DNA of 64,000 nucleotides from Bufo bufo (Eukaryota > Chordata > Amphibia > Anura > Bufonidae), in assembly GCF_905171765.1 (NCBI RefSeq), contig NC_053395.1:188979577-189043576 (forward strand). Reading direction: 5' to 3'. Positions 1-10,785 of this stretch are shown here, in pieces (within the stretch, counting starts at the first letter, position 1; the number at the start of each line of letters is the position of its first letter). The notes under the pieces were generated by a model. The model was not told the origin of the DNA. It searched no databases and was given only the letters and a program-made list of their open reading frames with translations. Made by a program: the position numbers and the translations under genes.

Positions 1-231
1 AGCTGGAGGGCTGCAGGTTGAGCATGCCTGATCTAAGACATAGGCGTCAAATGGAAGAGAGTAACACATGATTGCAGGATCAGACTACACAGGGTTTGTT
101 TGTAGTCTGTAACCATAGCAACACATAAGGCTGTAGAGGAGCTATGGTTGCAAAATGAAATTTAAATTAATATTTTTTGATAAACATTTAAAAAAAACAT
201 TGGTTGCGAAAGTGGATATAGACATTGCCTT

Positions 232-600
232 TAAAGGGTCTTCCCCACTAACAATACTTATCCCCTACCCATAGAACAGGGGATAAGTATTTGATTGCTG
301 GGGGTCCAACCACTGAGAGAATGGAGGTCCAGAAGCGCTCAATGAGAATGGAGTGGTGGTGTACTTGCATGACAACCGCTCCATTCATTTCTGTGGCACT
401 GCCATGTACAGTGCTCACGCAGCATTTATGCTTTTCACTATCCATCTCAGACCCCCATCTACTGGATATTGAGGACCTATCGTGAGGATAGGTTATCAAT
501 ATTAGGAGTCTTGAAAACCCTTTGGGAACCCCTTGATTTACCTTGTTCACTGAGGCTGGGAATCTTCTCCACTGGGCTGGATACTAATGCTTTGGGCCTA
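232..600. repeat. Dispersed repeat, copy A of a 2-kb-spaced direct pair
   Basis: Bases 381-600 recur at 2487-2710 in the same orientation with scattered substitutions; both end in the same stretch around CTGGGCTGGATACTAATGC. Upstream, 265-295 forms a short dyad (ACTTATCCCC / GGGGATAAGT), as expected for a MITE-type sequence. Short open frames here are not conserved between the two copies and are not taken as genes. Confidence 0.6.
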
Positions 601-1480
601 TTTCTTACCGATCTCCTCTCTTCAAAATAATTCTGGGCCATAGAAATCTGGACATGTAATAAGAACAAGAACCACCAAACCTGAGGGATCATGATTGATC
701 TACAAAGGAAAATGATTTATTCATTATTTGAAGAACACTCCATACAGCTATTATTTAAGTCAGTCACGTTTTTAAAAAAGATCACTGTCCCCGAATAAAA
801 AAACGTTAGTTTCTAAAAAAGAATTTCTTACAACCCTAAATGATTATTTAGCGAAATGAAACATTTTGATTGGTTATGTATCCGTCAGTAAAAAATTAGA
901 TTCTTCTGGAAATACGTAACATCTGCATGAGTATCTTGCTGTATGGACCGAGGTCATATATGAGGGTGAATACCTTTTGATCATTCAAAGTGTAATTGAC
1001 ATGACATAGCTAAAAGCAAAGAGCAAACATTCTGATCATTGCAGACACTAGGGGGCGCTGGTGCGCACAGAAGGTTTCCTTAGGGTGACCAACATGTAAC
1101 TCTTGGGCGCTTCAATGTGAGTGTGGGCTACTGCTCATTAGCCACCCGGCTCCTCATTCTTACTCATAAAGGAGGGTCCTGAATGGAGGGGCTTCTCTTT
1201 ATGACATCCACATGACCTTATGCTGTATGGATGAGTAGACAAGCACACACACATACCCATACAGCTCAAACTGATTTCTTTGGAACATAATGGAAATGTA
1301 AAGATGATCTGATCCTTATACAAGTTTGTCTAAGTGGAAGTGTTAGCTTAATATACTGCCATAAGTATTACAGCTACAGGCCCTATTGTTTTGACATGGC
1401 AGGGGTTCAGAATATGTCCCACCAACCTTTTTCCCCCTGATGTTTAGCATTATGGCTATCCCATGGAACAATCATTCACT
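601..1480. other. No recognisable feature
   Basis: AT-rich sequence with short frames only. No terminal repeats, splice-bounded open frame or RNA gene was recognised. Confidence 0.4.
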
Positions 1481-1489
1481 TAATTGTTC

Positions 1490-1795
1490 CTCCGGATAGG
1501 TCACCAGTATCAGGTTGGTGTGGGTCCAACACCCAGCACCCCAATGATCAGCTGTTTTGGGCCAGAAACTGTACAGTGTACAGAGCTGGAAGCAGACAGC
1601 TCCATACACAGTGTAGTGGTCATACCAGGGTACTGCAGTTTAGCTCCTATTCAAGTGAGCGCGAGCTAAGATTCAGTACGCTGGCACCAGAAGCTGCACA
1701 GTGCATGGAGCATTCAGCCGTGGCAGCCCATAACAGCTGATTGGCGGGTGCTGGGTGTCAGATCCTCACTGATGGGTCATCAATATCTATAGCCT
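1490..1795. repeat. Probable MITE of the 'rating table' dyad type
   Basis: Imperfect dyad: GGATAGGTCACCAGTATCAG near 1495 faces a diverged counterpart (GATGGGTCATCAATATC) near 1772-1790, and CAGCACCCC/GATCAGCTG motifs face GCTGATTGGCGGGTGCTG. This layout suits a decayed non-autonomous DNA transposon. Family not named; ends uncertain. Confidence 0.4.
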
Positions 1796-2159
1796 GCAGA
1801 ACCCTGGAGAACATTTGCAGTTCTTAATGCAGAACCTGGGTGGCCACCCTACTACCTATATACAGCTCCTCTCCCAACTCCATCCTCCCCACTTATATAT
1901 TGGTATATATTGAGAAAGGCAACCAAAAAGAGAGGTGCTCATAGGGTAAGTATGTGAGGCCTGATGGTCCACGCAGAAATATGTTGTTCTCTCCTGTTGT
2001 GCTATGATGGTCAGTGCAACACTGGTGTGAGCTGTTAGAATCAATGCTGCCAAGGCCATTGATAATCCTCCAGATTGTGGTTACCAGCCAACTGGAGGAG
2101 TACAGGATGATTACTGGATGGTAGGGAGTAGTGGACCAGATTGGTTCTACCACAAATAA

Positions 2160-2290
2160 TTGGCTAGTAGGAGCAAAACATGACCATGAGAAGACCAGAG
2201 GTACTTTATTGGTCAGTATACATCAAGTGGACAACTCGTTTCGGGGTTCTGGGACTCCTTTCTCAATTCTTTTAGTGTTGATAAGAAATA
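2160..2290 (-). repeat. Repeat end with degenerate hammerhead-like core
   Basis: On the minus strand TTGAGAAAGGAGTCCC...CCCCGAAACGAG has the order stem - GAAA - ACG seen in better-preserved copies at 54609-54697, but the expected CTGANGA box is TTGAGAA. A minus-strand AATAAAG lies near 2202, as in Penelope-type terminal repeats. Probably a terminal fragment of such an element. Confidence 0.35.
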
Positions 2291-2486
2291 CTAAAAGTGC
2301 TTAAAGGTCTACTGCAGCGTCACTGGCGGCTGGTTTGTGATGGTACTTGGAGCGAGCGGTGGGAGGTTGTGAGAACACCGTGTGTAGGTTCTGCCTGTAG
2401 GTCATGCAGTGGAAGTGGAAGGCCAGTGTACTAAAGGAAGATGCCCATTGTAACCTGGCGCAGTGGCACATCATTATCTGGCACAT

Positions 2487-2710
2487 CATTCACTTCTGTG
2501 GGACTGCCATGTACGGCTCTCACGCAGCATTCACGCTGTTCACTATCCATCCATCTCAGGCCTCCATCTGCTGGATACTGAGAACCTATCCTAAGGATAG
2601 GTCCTCAATATTAGGAGCCTAGAAAACTCTTTAAGAACCCCTTGATTTATCTTGTTCACTGAGACTGGGAATCTTCTCCACTGGGCTGGATACTAATGCT
2701 TTGGGTCTAT
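2487..2710. repeat. Dispersed repeat, copy B of the direct pair
   Basis: Matches 381-600 over its length in the same orientation, including the AATCTTCTCCACTGGGCTGG segment near the right edge. The two copies flank about 1.9 kb of unrelated sequence. Confidence 0.6.
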
Positions 2711-3640
2711 ACCGTACAAGGAGATTTAAAGGCAGATTGATCATTTGCCCCCTTAATGGTGCCCTAGGCTGCTGCCTACTCTGCCTGTCCCTTGTCCCTG
2801 GCTCGTAGGCAGGTATGGTGCTATATTCTACTGTATATTTAATAGCGATGTATGTAATGTCCATCCAAATATCTGTTTCATGGTAGGGTTGGGGGGAGGA
2901 GATTGAGAATTTGGCCCACCCTGCCGCAGACTTCAGGTCACACTGAGCATGATCTGAAATCTAGGGGCTCACACCCATCTATCATAATATCTGTACTCAG
3001 AGAGTTATCACTGTGTTATCTGTGGAGTTACGTAGGACTGCAAGTGATCTACTACATTATCAGTTAAAAGGGACGTGCCCACAGGCATGGGGGGCCCAAT
3101 TTTTGCCTTGCCCCGGATGCTGGCAAACCACGCTACGCCACTGCTACTAGGTTGTAAAGCGTGAAAGCAGTCACTAGTATTCTGGCGCTCTATAAAGGAA
3201 TGCTTCTAGATATCTTCGTAGACTTGTCTCTGGAATTTTCCACATAGCTGATTAGTAATACAAGGATGCACATACTTTACAATGCACCATGCAATAAAGA
3301 AAAATGTATTCCCAGATTAATCTTCATCTTCATCAGCCCCTAGAGCTAAACTTCAGTTCACATGTTTGAGTAGTCTCGGGGGCAATTCTGTGGTTGCGAG
3401 GAATATCTCATAGTGGGGGGGGGGCAAAAATATTAGAAAAATGTTCTGCTGTCGTGTTTAAACCTGTTACAATACCTTCTATCAAATGGAAATATTACAT
3501 TTTATGATATTATGATTATATAGTGTCATATCAAGTAATAAAATACACTGGTTGACGTTTATATAGAATATTTATTGCAATACATGTGAGAATTATAACA
3601 AAAAGTTATACACATAAAAGTAGTCTTGCTAACTTCCTGG
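2711..3640. other. No recognisable feature
   Basis: Nothing supportable apart from short homopolymers (G-run near 3415-3424). No gene or clear repeat end seen. Confidence 0.4.
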
Positions 3641-3795
3641 CTACGACCAGTCACCTCTCCTGACATGTCTGTCCTCGTATACACCTGTATACCCCATGAA
3701 ATAAGAATTCTGGAGCATCTTCTCTCATCACATTGCATTGTGCCATTCCTCTATTATTAACCCTGAATATTTATGAATGAATTCACAACCGCTGC
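3640..3795. repeat. Dispersed repeat shared with 44336-44480
   Basis: The stretch CACCTCTCCTGACATGTCTG onward, including ATTCTGGAGCATCT and TTATGAATGAATT, recurs in the same order at 44345-44480, where it follows a TTAAAGAGGACC end typical of TTAA-flanked elements of this window. Only part of the element is present here. Confidence 0.5.
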
Positions 3796-4080
3796 TTGTA
3801 TAGTAGAAAAGGGCTGATTGTATAGTAGAAGTAAATCTAAGCAAACACAAGTGAACCAGTGAGAAAGATACCATTTTAAAGTGTCCCCTATTCACATCTA
3901 AAGCTGTCTGATCCCCTAAAGTCTATGGGGGCCTCCCAATGGCAAATATTGGAAGAGAGAAGGATTGGGTAGTTGTATTTCAACATGATTGGTCCTTTTG
4001 TAGTAGAGAAGCCACTACCGTTCTCCTCTTTCCTAGTCAGAACACATGCACGCTTGGCCAGGTGTGCATGTATGTGGGTT

Positions 4081-4385
4081 AGGGCTCATGCACACGACTG
4101 TACGTATTTTGCGGTCCGAAAAACACGGATACGCAAAAAATACGGATGACGTCAGTGTGACATCCATATTGCACCCGCTTTTTTGCGGATCCATTGTCCA
4201 CGAAACGAACAAGGATAGGACATGTTCTATCTTTTTTTGCGGAAGGGCTATGTGGACATACAGAAATGAAATGCACACTGAGTCATTTCTGTTTTTTTTT
4301 GCGGACCCATTGATGTGAATGTAAATTACGTAACACCCATTGATGTGAATGGTTCTGTATACGGGGCGCAAAAAAACCCCGTAAC
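4081..4385. mobile_element. Harbinger-like MITE, left part
   Basis: Starts GGGCTCATGCACACGAC immediately after TTA (4078-4080), matching the ends of the four MITEs at 40049-41477. The interior is rich in TTTTGCGGA/TCCGCAAAA-type blocks found in those copies. The matching right end was not found, so the copy is decayed or truncated. Confidence 0.5.
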
Positions 4386-5083
4386 GGACGCTGAAAAAAA
4401 TACATTTGTTTGCGTCACGTGAGATAGCTCTCAGCTGAGTGAGCATATAAAATGCATGGCCAGCTTAAGGCTCTGTTCACACTAGTGTCATGGTTGTTTG
4501 AATAACAATGGCAAGGTGACATTAATACGGTTTTAATTCCATACTTACGTATTCAAGCTCATGTTATTTCAGGCTGACCTAAAAGGATTGAGGACGAGGC
4601 AATAACAGGATTCCATAAATACTCAGACTGTCTTCTGTATGACTTTGAACCGTGTTATAGCTTGTCATTTACAGAAGCCTTAGAGACGGTAAATATGGTG
4701 ATTTGAAGAGATTTTGGGGTATGAGACACAGAATAATTATGGGGTATAAAAATACTTCTTCAAATGTGATCATTGTAACTTTAAGGTTTATTTAATGAGC
4801 TTGTATGATATTAGAAAAAAAAATAATATATTTTTTTTCCAGAAACAGCGCCACTCTTGTCCATGGGCTGCATCAGGTATTGCAGCTCAACCCCATTCAA
4901 GTAATGCAATACCAGACACAACCCATGGACAGCAGCGGAGCTGTTTCTGAACTGAATGAAGACCCCTTTTCTCATGTTAACAGACAATAGGCAAAAAACA
5001 TGACATCACAGGACAAGGTGCGCAAAGTTACACCTTCACCTATCTGATATTGATCACCTATCCTAGGGATAGCTTATCTGTTT

Positions 5084-5841
5084 TTAAAGGGGTTGTTTGA
5101 TCTTACAGAGTAAGGTCATGCTTGCACACTATAGGAAAAGGCGCCAGCACTTTTTCCTGTAGTGTGCAAGCACGGCCACCACTTGCTGGATTGCAGAGTG
5201 GTCGTAAACACGGAAACGAGCAGTGTATAATGTGATGGAGAAATGAATCCAGCCAGCAAAGGAGACAATATGGACAATCACAATACATTAGTAAGTGCCT
5301 TGTATTAACTTTCTCTACATGATAAATGCCATTTGCTGACAGGAGACAACCGCTTTTAGGCTACTTTCACACTGGCGTTTTGGCTTTCCGTTTGTGAGAT
5401 CCGTTCAGGGCTCTCACAAGCGGTCCAAAACGGATCAGTTCAGCCCTAATGCATTCTGAATGGAAAAGGATCCGCTCAGAATGCATCCGTTTGCCTCCGT
5501 TCCACCTCCATTCCGCTTTGGAGGCGGACATCAAAACGCTGCTTGCAGCGTTTTGGTGTCCGTCTGACGAAACAAAGCCAAACCGATCCGTTCTGACGCA
5601 CAATGTAAGTCAATGGGGACGGATCCGTTTTCTATGACACAATCTGGCACAATAGAAAATGGATCCGTCCTCAATTGACTTTCAATGGTGTTCAAGACGG
5701 ATCCGTCTTGGCTATGTTAAAGATAATACAAACTGATCCGTTCTGAACAGATGCAGACGGTTGTATTATCTGAACGGATCCGTCTGTGCAGATCCATGAC
5801 GCGAGTGTGAAAGTAGCCTAAGTCCTGGAAAAACCCTTTAA
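5084..5841. mobile_element. TTAA-flanked MITE hosting a nested MITE
   Basis: TTAA at 5084-5087 and 5838-5841 bound matching ends (AAAGGGGTTGTTT / GGAAAAACCCTTT). TTAA target choice is a hallmark of piggyBac-type transposition. A second MITE (5356-5821) sits inside it. No coding capacity. Unit length and membership are inferred from the ends only. Confidence 0.5.
5356..5821. mobile_element. MITE with GGCTACTTTCACACT termini
   Basis: Long dyad: GGCTACTTTCACACTGGCG at 5359 and its complement (CGCGAGTGTGAAAGTAGCC) ending at 5818, with interior blocks built on GGATCCGT/ACGGATCC. Flanks are TTA and TAA, compatible with the 3-bp TWA target of Harbinger elements but not an exact duplication. Non-coding. 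Confidence 0.6.
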
Positions 5842-6152
5842 GAACCAGGCCGGTTTAAGCGCACTGATGTGGGTGTAGTGGAACTGATGCAATGCACTGT
5901 TTTATGATGGACTTTAGGCTATGCAGCATAAGGGGTTGTCCTGCAAAGTGGTATTAATTTCCTCTGTTAGAGCAAACAAAAATAACATGTTTTTAATGGA
6001 ATTACTTGGGAAAAAAATGCTCCTGTTTCTAAATATTGCTGGTACATACTTGTTGTGGCGCCCCTGGTGTTCTTTTGATTCTGTCTCAAAACATCCACTT
6101 AATGTGTCCAGGTGGTCGGACATGCTCAGTAGCTCATTCTCATTGTCTAGAC

Positions 6153-6310
6153 CGGGGATAGGCAACCTCCGACACTCCAGCTGTCGGTAAACTACAACTC
6201 CCAGCATGCATGCTTGCTCTGCTCTTCTCAGAACTCTTACAGAAGTGAATGGAACATGTTGGGAATAGTAGTTCCACATCAGCTTGAGTGCTGAAGGTTG
6301 TTGACCCCTG
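6153..6310. mobile_element. hAT MITE, 158 bp, 8-bp TSD
   Basis: Exact 8-bp duplication GTCTAGAC at 6145-6152 and 6311-6318 flanks ends CGGGGATAGGCAACC and GGTTGTTGACCCCTG. Length equals that of the sister copy at 10199-10356. It holds ACTACAACTCCCAGCATGC at 6191-6209, close to the ZNF143/STAF recognition sequence as I know it. Confidence 0.8.
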
Positions 6311-6318
6311 GTCTAGAC

Positions 6319-7350
6319 CGTCACATCAGGTGGACGTTTTGAGAGGGAATCAAAAGGACAGCAGGAGGCGACATGATAAATATGTAACAGCAATAGCTAT
6401 ATATAGTGACTAAAATCAGCTATAAAATGATTTTTTTCATTCATATTTAATTGTGGGATAAACCCTTTTACCGTAATTAAATGACAGTCAAGTTCATGTT
6501 AGAGGCTCATTATTACCCATTGTGCTATGAATACATAATGAATTATATATGTATCCCAAAAACTGTTAAGTATTTGTACAAAGAAATGAATTCAAAAATT
6601 TTTTTAATTTTTCTCTGAATTTAGTGTTTTTTTTTTGCTAGTTTCATTTAATTTGTAAATATCAAAAAGCAAAAAAAAGGAGCATAAAACGACTATTTTA
6701 CATCAGTGCCGTAGAAAACGATACAAACCGACGATCACTAAGTACAAGGAATGCAAGGTCTTACCTGGGAGGGCTGCGATTTCGAGCAATGTGAGGTCGA
6801 TCAGGGCAGCAGAGGTGGACTGCAGGTGTTAATAGCCACAGGGTTTCTTGCCCATGTTATTGCTGATCCTCCCTTCTTAGGTCTGCACCGAAGGCTTCTG
6901 TAAATTTAGTCTTATAGATGTGGGCTGAACCCCTGTACCTGTCAGAATGGCTGAAATATTGTTAACATGGGGGGTTATGCAAATAAACGTGTGGGAAGGG
7001 TCTGTGCATGTTAAGGTGGGACACCACTTTTCAAAAGTACTGGAGCTATGAAATGCCTAAAGCAGCGTACAGGAATATTTCACAAATTACCTGTATGGAA
7101 AATCTTAAGTATCGTATACGTCAGAGATCAATGGGTTTCCATAGAGCAGTAAACTGAGAAGTTGTAATGTTATGTTTAAAAGTTCAATTTGATCAGTTTC
7201 CATTATAGGATCCAAAATATGTTTTAGACACAGAACCATTTTTTATAGGGACTTTTCTATGTAAAAGTAACTCAGTACTGCCTTCAAGCTCCCCAATAAC
7301 CTTAGGGTTACATTATAAAAAAAACAAAACAAAAAGTATATGTTTTTATT
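6319..7350. other. No recognised gene; one RNA-like or exon-like patch
   Basis: Mostly AT-rich. 6759-6804 looks either like a fragment related to the 5' part of U1 snRNA or, on the minus strand, like an exon end followed by GTAAGA; neither is established. Confidence 0.3.
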
Positions 7351-7356
7351 GGATAC

Positions 7357-7749
7357 TGTCAAGTACTAACCTGTCTGCGCTCCGGCGTTGACTTTTGGAT
7401 TGTTCCTGACCTTGCTCCTGACTGCCGATTATTCCTCTGATGTTATCTTCTGCCACTGACCCTGTCCGGTAGTTGACTCTGTGTTTGTATCTTCTGACCT
7501 ATCTCTCTGGTTTGGACTCTGGCCTGATTTTGACTTAGCTTTTGGATTCCGATCCCGTCCTGGTTTTGCCTGTCTGGTTTTGACGTCTTTCTGCGTGACT
7601 ACTCTTTAACTTCACTAGGCTTAGGCATTTAGTCAAGTCAGGGACCGTCGCCAAGTTGTAGGCCGCCATTTAGGGCAGATCGTGCAAGTAGGTATGGGCA
7701 GAAGTGTGGGTGGAGTACCGGGGTGCACTTTTCCCTACCCTATGTGACA
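7357..7749 (+). mobile_element. Solo LTR, 393 bp, 5-bp TSD
   Basis: Begins TGTCAAG and ends GTGACA, flanked by the exact duplication GATAC at 7352-7356 and 7750-7754. TG...CA ends with a 5-bp duplication are diagnostic of an LTR retroelement. The inside is a pyrimidine-rich series of CTGAC/TTGAC repeats often seen in Gypsy-type LTRs. No internal retroelement region or second LTR is adjacent, so it is a recombination product. Strand is assigned from the TG-to-CA reading and is uncertain. Confidence 0.75.
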
Positions 7750-8021
7750 GATACCAGTATATGGAGTACAGTAATCTACTACACTATTCTATACTGAGAT
7801 TTTTGCTGTATACTGACAGTTTATTGGTCTCTGTCTCACTAATGTAACCATATATAGGCTCACAGAGAAACCGTGGAACCAGAAAACTTTACTGAAGTGT
7901 GCACAGCTAGCCACAAATCAGTATAGAAAATTTGGGTATATTCGGGATACTCAACCATCCCAGAATAATACGAAGCCTCTGCTGCAAAAATTATGTAAAT
8001 CAAGACCAGGTCATTGCACAC

Positions 8022-8290
8022 CAGGGGCGTAGCTGAAGGCTCATGGGCCCTGGTACAAGAGTTCAGCTTGGGCCCCCCTTCCCTCAGTGCTTTGTAGGCA
8101 GGGGCAGGGGAGCACGTTGCCTTCGTGCTGCCTGAGGCAAAAATTGAAACGGCAGCCCTCCATGCCAATTTCTTGACCTAACCCCTTCCCTCAAGCAAGA
8201 GGTGTAACTTGACCAGCATGCACTTTCTGTACGTGTCTTCATGCAGCACAAGGGTCTTTGGGCCCCCTCAGGCTTAGTGTGATAACACAA
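8022..8290. mobile_element. hAT MITE fragment (CAGGGGCGTAGCT end)
   Basis: Left end CAGGGGCGTAGCT and the internal run GGGCCCTGG...GAGTTCAGCTTGGGCC match the complete copy at 32701-33004. The expected right end (AGCTACGCCC) is missing, so the copy is truncated near 8275. Confidence 0.65.
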
Positions 8291-8299
8291 ATCCCGTTA

Positions 8300-9290
8300 A
8301 TCAACCAGACATGATTTCAATAATGTTTCTAAGTTCAGTCTTTATTAGCGTGAGTTTTTCTCCATGGGGAAGGTGGCTAGTGAAACACAGGTGGTTAGTG
8401 GAACACATACTGCAGTTGTGTACACAGATCTCATAGGGTTCCATAGCAAAACAGTATGGGCTCGCCTGCCGCACCCAGTTTCCTTGTACGTCAATCACTC
8501 CCATGCAATGCAGAATGCAAAGCGCAATGCCCCACATTTCTGAGGAATTTACTTTTTTTTATTAAGTAAGCTGAAGACATTTTAATTCATAATAAATTAT
8601 AAATAATAAAAAATTCACCCTTGGCCTCGCCTACTTTATCTGACAACTATGTCACTAAAGTGGAACAGGTACTTCATAAATATGGCAGTCCTTCTGAGCA
8701 CCATATATTTCAGTGTATTCATGATAAATCTTCTTGTCTTCTACTACAAAGCTGGTGGCTTGTAGCCACCACTAGGAGGAGCTCTTTGCATAGGAATTTA
8801 TATAGTTACTGTAATCATCTGTTTTTACTAAGCTCCCTGTAGTGGTAGCTGCACGAAAGTGCAGTGTTTTGATATCAGGAAGAGACAGAAGAAGGTGTCC
8901 GGCACTGGGGGGCTGGGCCCCCTTACCTAGGGCACCATAGCAATTGCATAATCTGCCTCCATGGAAGGTACTCTACTAAAATACTGCAATCCTTCACATC
9001 AGGTTGAATATGGGAGGTTGAGTATGTCTACAGTTATTAGTAAGGCTTAATTCAGTATTTGGGTCCTAAGAGTTGGCATTTCTCGAGCTATTTTACCGTT
9101 TAATGAAACTAGCATTAAAGAGGCCGTCCCTAGATTAAATATTATATTTCTCTGTTACCTTATGCAAAGACTAACAATTATTCAGCTGGAACAAGTTTTA
9201 TTTAAAAAAAAGTTCCTTTGTGTAGATACTGCTATTACATACTACTTCTGGTGTAACAATTCCTATTGGCTGCCTGCACAGTAACTGCAA
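8300..9290. other. No recognised gene; scattered MITE remnants
   Basis: A short GGGGGGCTGGGCCCCC fragment near 8907-8923 resembles hAT-MITE interiors. Otherwise nothing supportable. Confidence 0.35.
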
Positions 9291-9294
9291 TCAC

Positions 9295-9832
9295 TTAAAA
9301 GATAACTGTCATATTTTCATCAAAAAATCTATTTTAACATATGTTACTACTGCAGCAGCATTATGCATAAAGCAATCTTTAGTTTCTTCACTTACTACTG
9401 TTTTTCTTGAGTTTCCCCCTTAGTTACGGCTGTTTTGAATCCTACATTATGAGGATCTTCTCAAGATGGCTCCTCTGCCAGTTCTCTGAGGCCAAAACTG
9501 CATTCCCTCAGGTCACATACACACTTGCTGTAGCCAGCAGCTCCCTGCCAGCCAATCAGATTGGATTACTGAGAGACACGCCTCCTCACTCTGAAGCCTA
9601 ATGCAGGCATGCAGTGTGAAGGACCGCCCTCTGTCTTCCTAGCCAGAGACAGATGAGCCATAGCAATGGTCTTTTAAGGGAGCAGTGGAAAGGGACAGAG
9701 GACATTAATTAAAGCTATTATAAGGTAATTACAGATCTTTTGGCAATCATTGACAAACTAGGTAACTCAGGTATACATGCCTAACTCTAATAAACTAGCA
9801 AATAAAATAAAAATATGACACTTATCCTTTAA
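9295..9832. mobile_element. TTAA-flanked MITE, 538 bp
   Basis: TTAA at 9295-9298 and 9829-9832 flank inverted ends AAGATAACTGTCATATTTTC and its near-complement AAAATATGACACTTATCCTT. Non-coding. The TTAA boundary suggests mobilisation by a piggyBac-type transposase; which one is unknown. Confidence 0.65.
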
Positions 9833-10152
9833 CCACCTGTGTATGAGATGATCTAGGCAGTGGGACTGCGATCCTGAGCACATGTGACCACCACCATTGG
9901 ACACATTAGGTGGATTCTATGAGAGAGGATCAAAAGAACACCAGGGGCACCATAACAAGTATGTAACATGAAAAGGAATATAGAAGCCTCCATACTTCTG
10001 TGTGGCAATCCTATTGGACAACTCTGTTGGACGGTCCCTTTTTGTTGGATGGGTCCTCTAATAAGTGAATTGAAGGTTCTCATGCTGCTGGGACCTTCAA
10101 CGATCAGGTGTAATCTTTGGGGGAACTTGACAATAAATGGTTAAAACCCATT
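9833..10152. other. No recognisable feature
   Basis: Nothing supportable. Short frames are not backed by codon pattern or homology. Confidence 0.35.
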
Positions 10153-10750
10153 TTAAAGAGGTTTTCTCATCTCAGACAATGGGGGTATATCGCTAGGACA
10201 GGGATCAGCAACCTTCGGCACTCCAGCTGTGGTGAAACTACGACTCCCAGCATGCACACTTGCTTAGCTATTTTGAGAACTCCCATAGAAGTGAATGGAG
10301 CATGCTGGGAGTTGTAGTTTCAACACATCTGGAATGCCGAAGGTTGCTGACCGCTGCGCTAGGATATGCCCCCATTGTCTTATAGGTGTGGGACCCGCAC
10401 CTACATCGAAAACGAAGCAGGCAAAGAGGTGGCTGGAGGACTTCGGTCTGGCCACCACCAAGCGCTCTCCGCAAAGAAGTGAATGGGAGCGAACCGCACA
10501 TGACCGGCCCCTGCTCTCATTCACTTCTATGGGCCTGACGGAAACAGCCAAAACAGTGCTCGGCTATTTTCGGCGGCCCCACAGAAATGAATAGACGGCG
10601 GCTGTGCATGTACAGTGCTCCCTCCACCACTTTCAGGGATCCGTTCTCTATATAGGTACAGGGCCCAGCAGTGGGACCCGCACCTATCAGACAATGGGGG
10701 CATATCCTAGCAATATGCCCCCATTGTCTGAGATGAAACAACCTCTTTAA
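10153..10750. mobile_element. TTAA-flanked palindromic MITE
   Basis: TTAA at 10153 and 10747 bound ends AAGAGGTTTTCTCATCTCAG and the complementary CTGAGATGAAACAACCTCTT. Inner dyad blocks (CAATGGGGG/CCCCCATTG, GTGGGACCCGCACCTA) recur inverted. A hAT MITE (10199-10356) is inserted in its left arm, so this element is the older of the two. Confidence 0.7.
10199..10356. mobile_element. hAT MITE, 158 bp, nested
   Basis: Exact 8-bp duplication CGCTAGGA at 10191-10198 and 10357-10364; ends CAGGGATCAGCAACCTT and AAGGTTGCTGACCGCTG. Same length and interior as 6153-6310. Carries the ACTACRACTCCCAGCATGC motif twice, inverted (10237-10255 and 10300-10318). Confidence 0.85.
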
Positions 10751-10785
10751 GGAGGGACCCTCCACTCTTAACTTTCCTAATAGTA

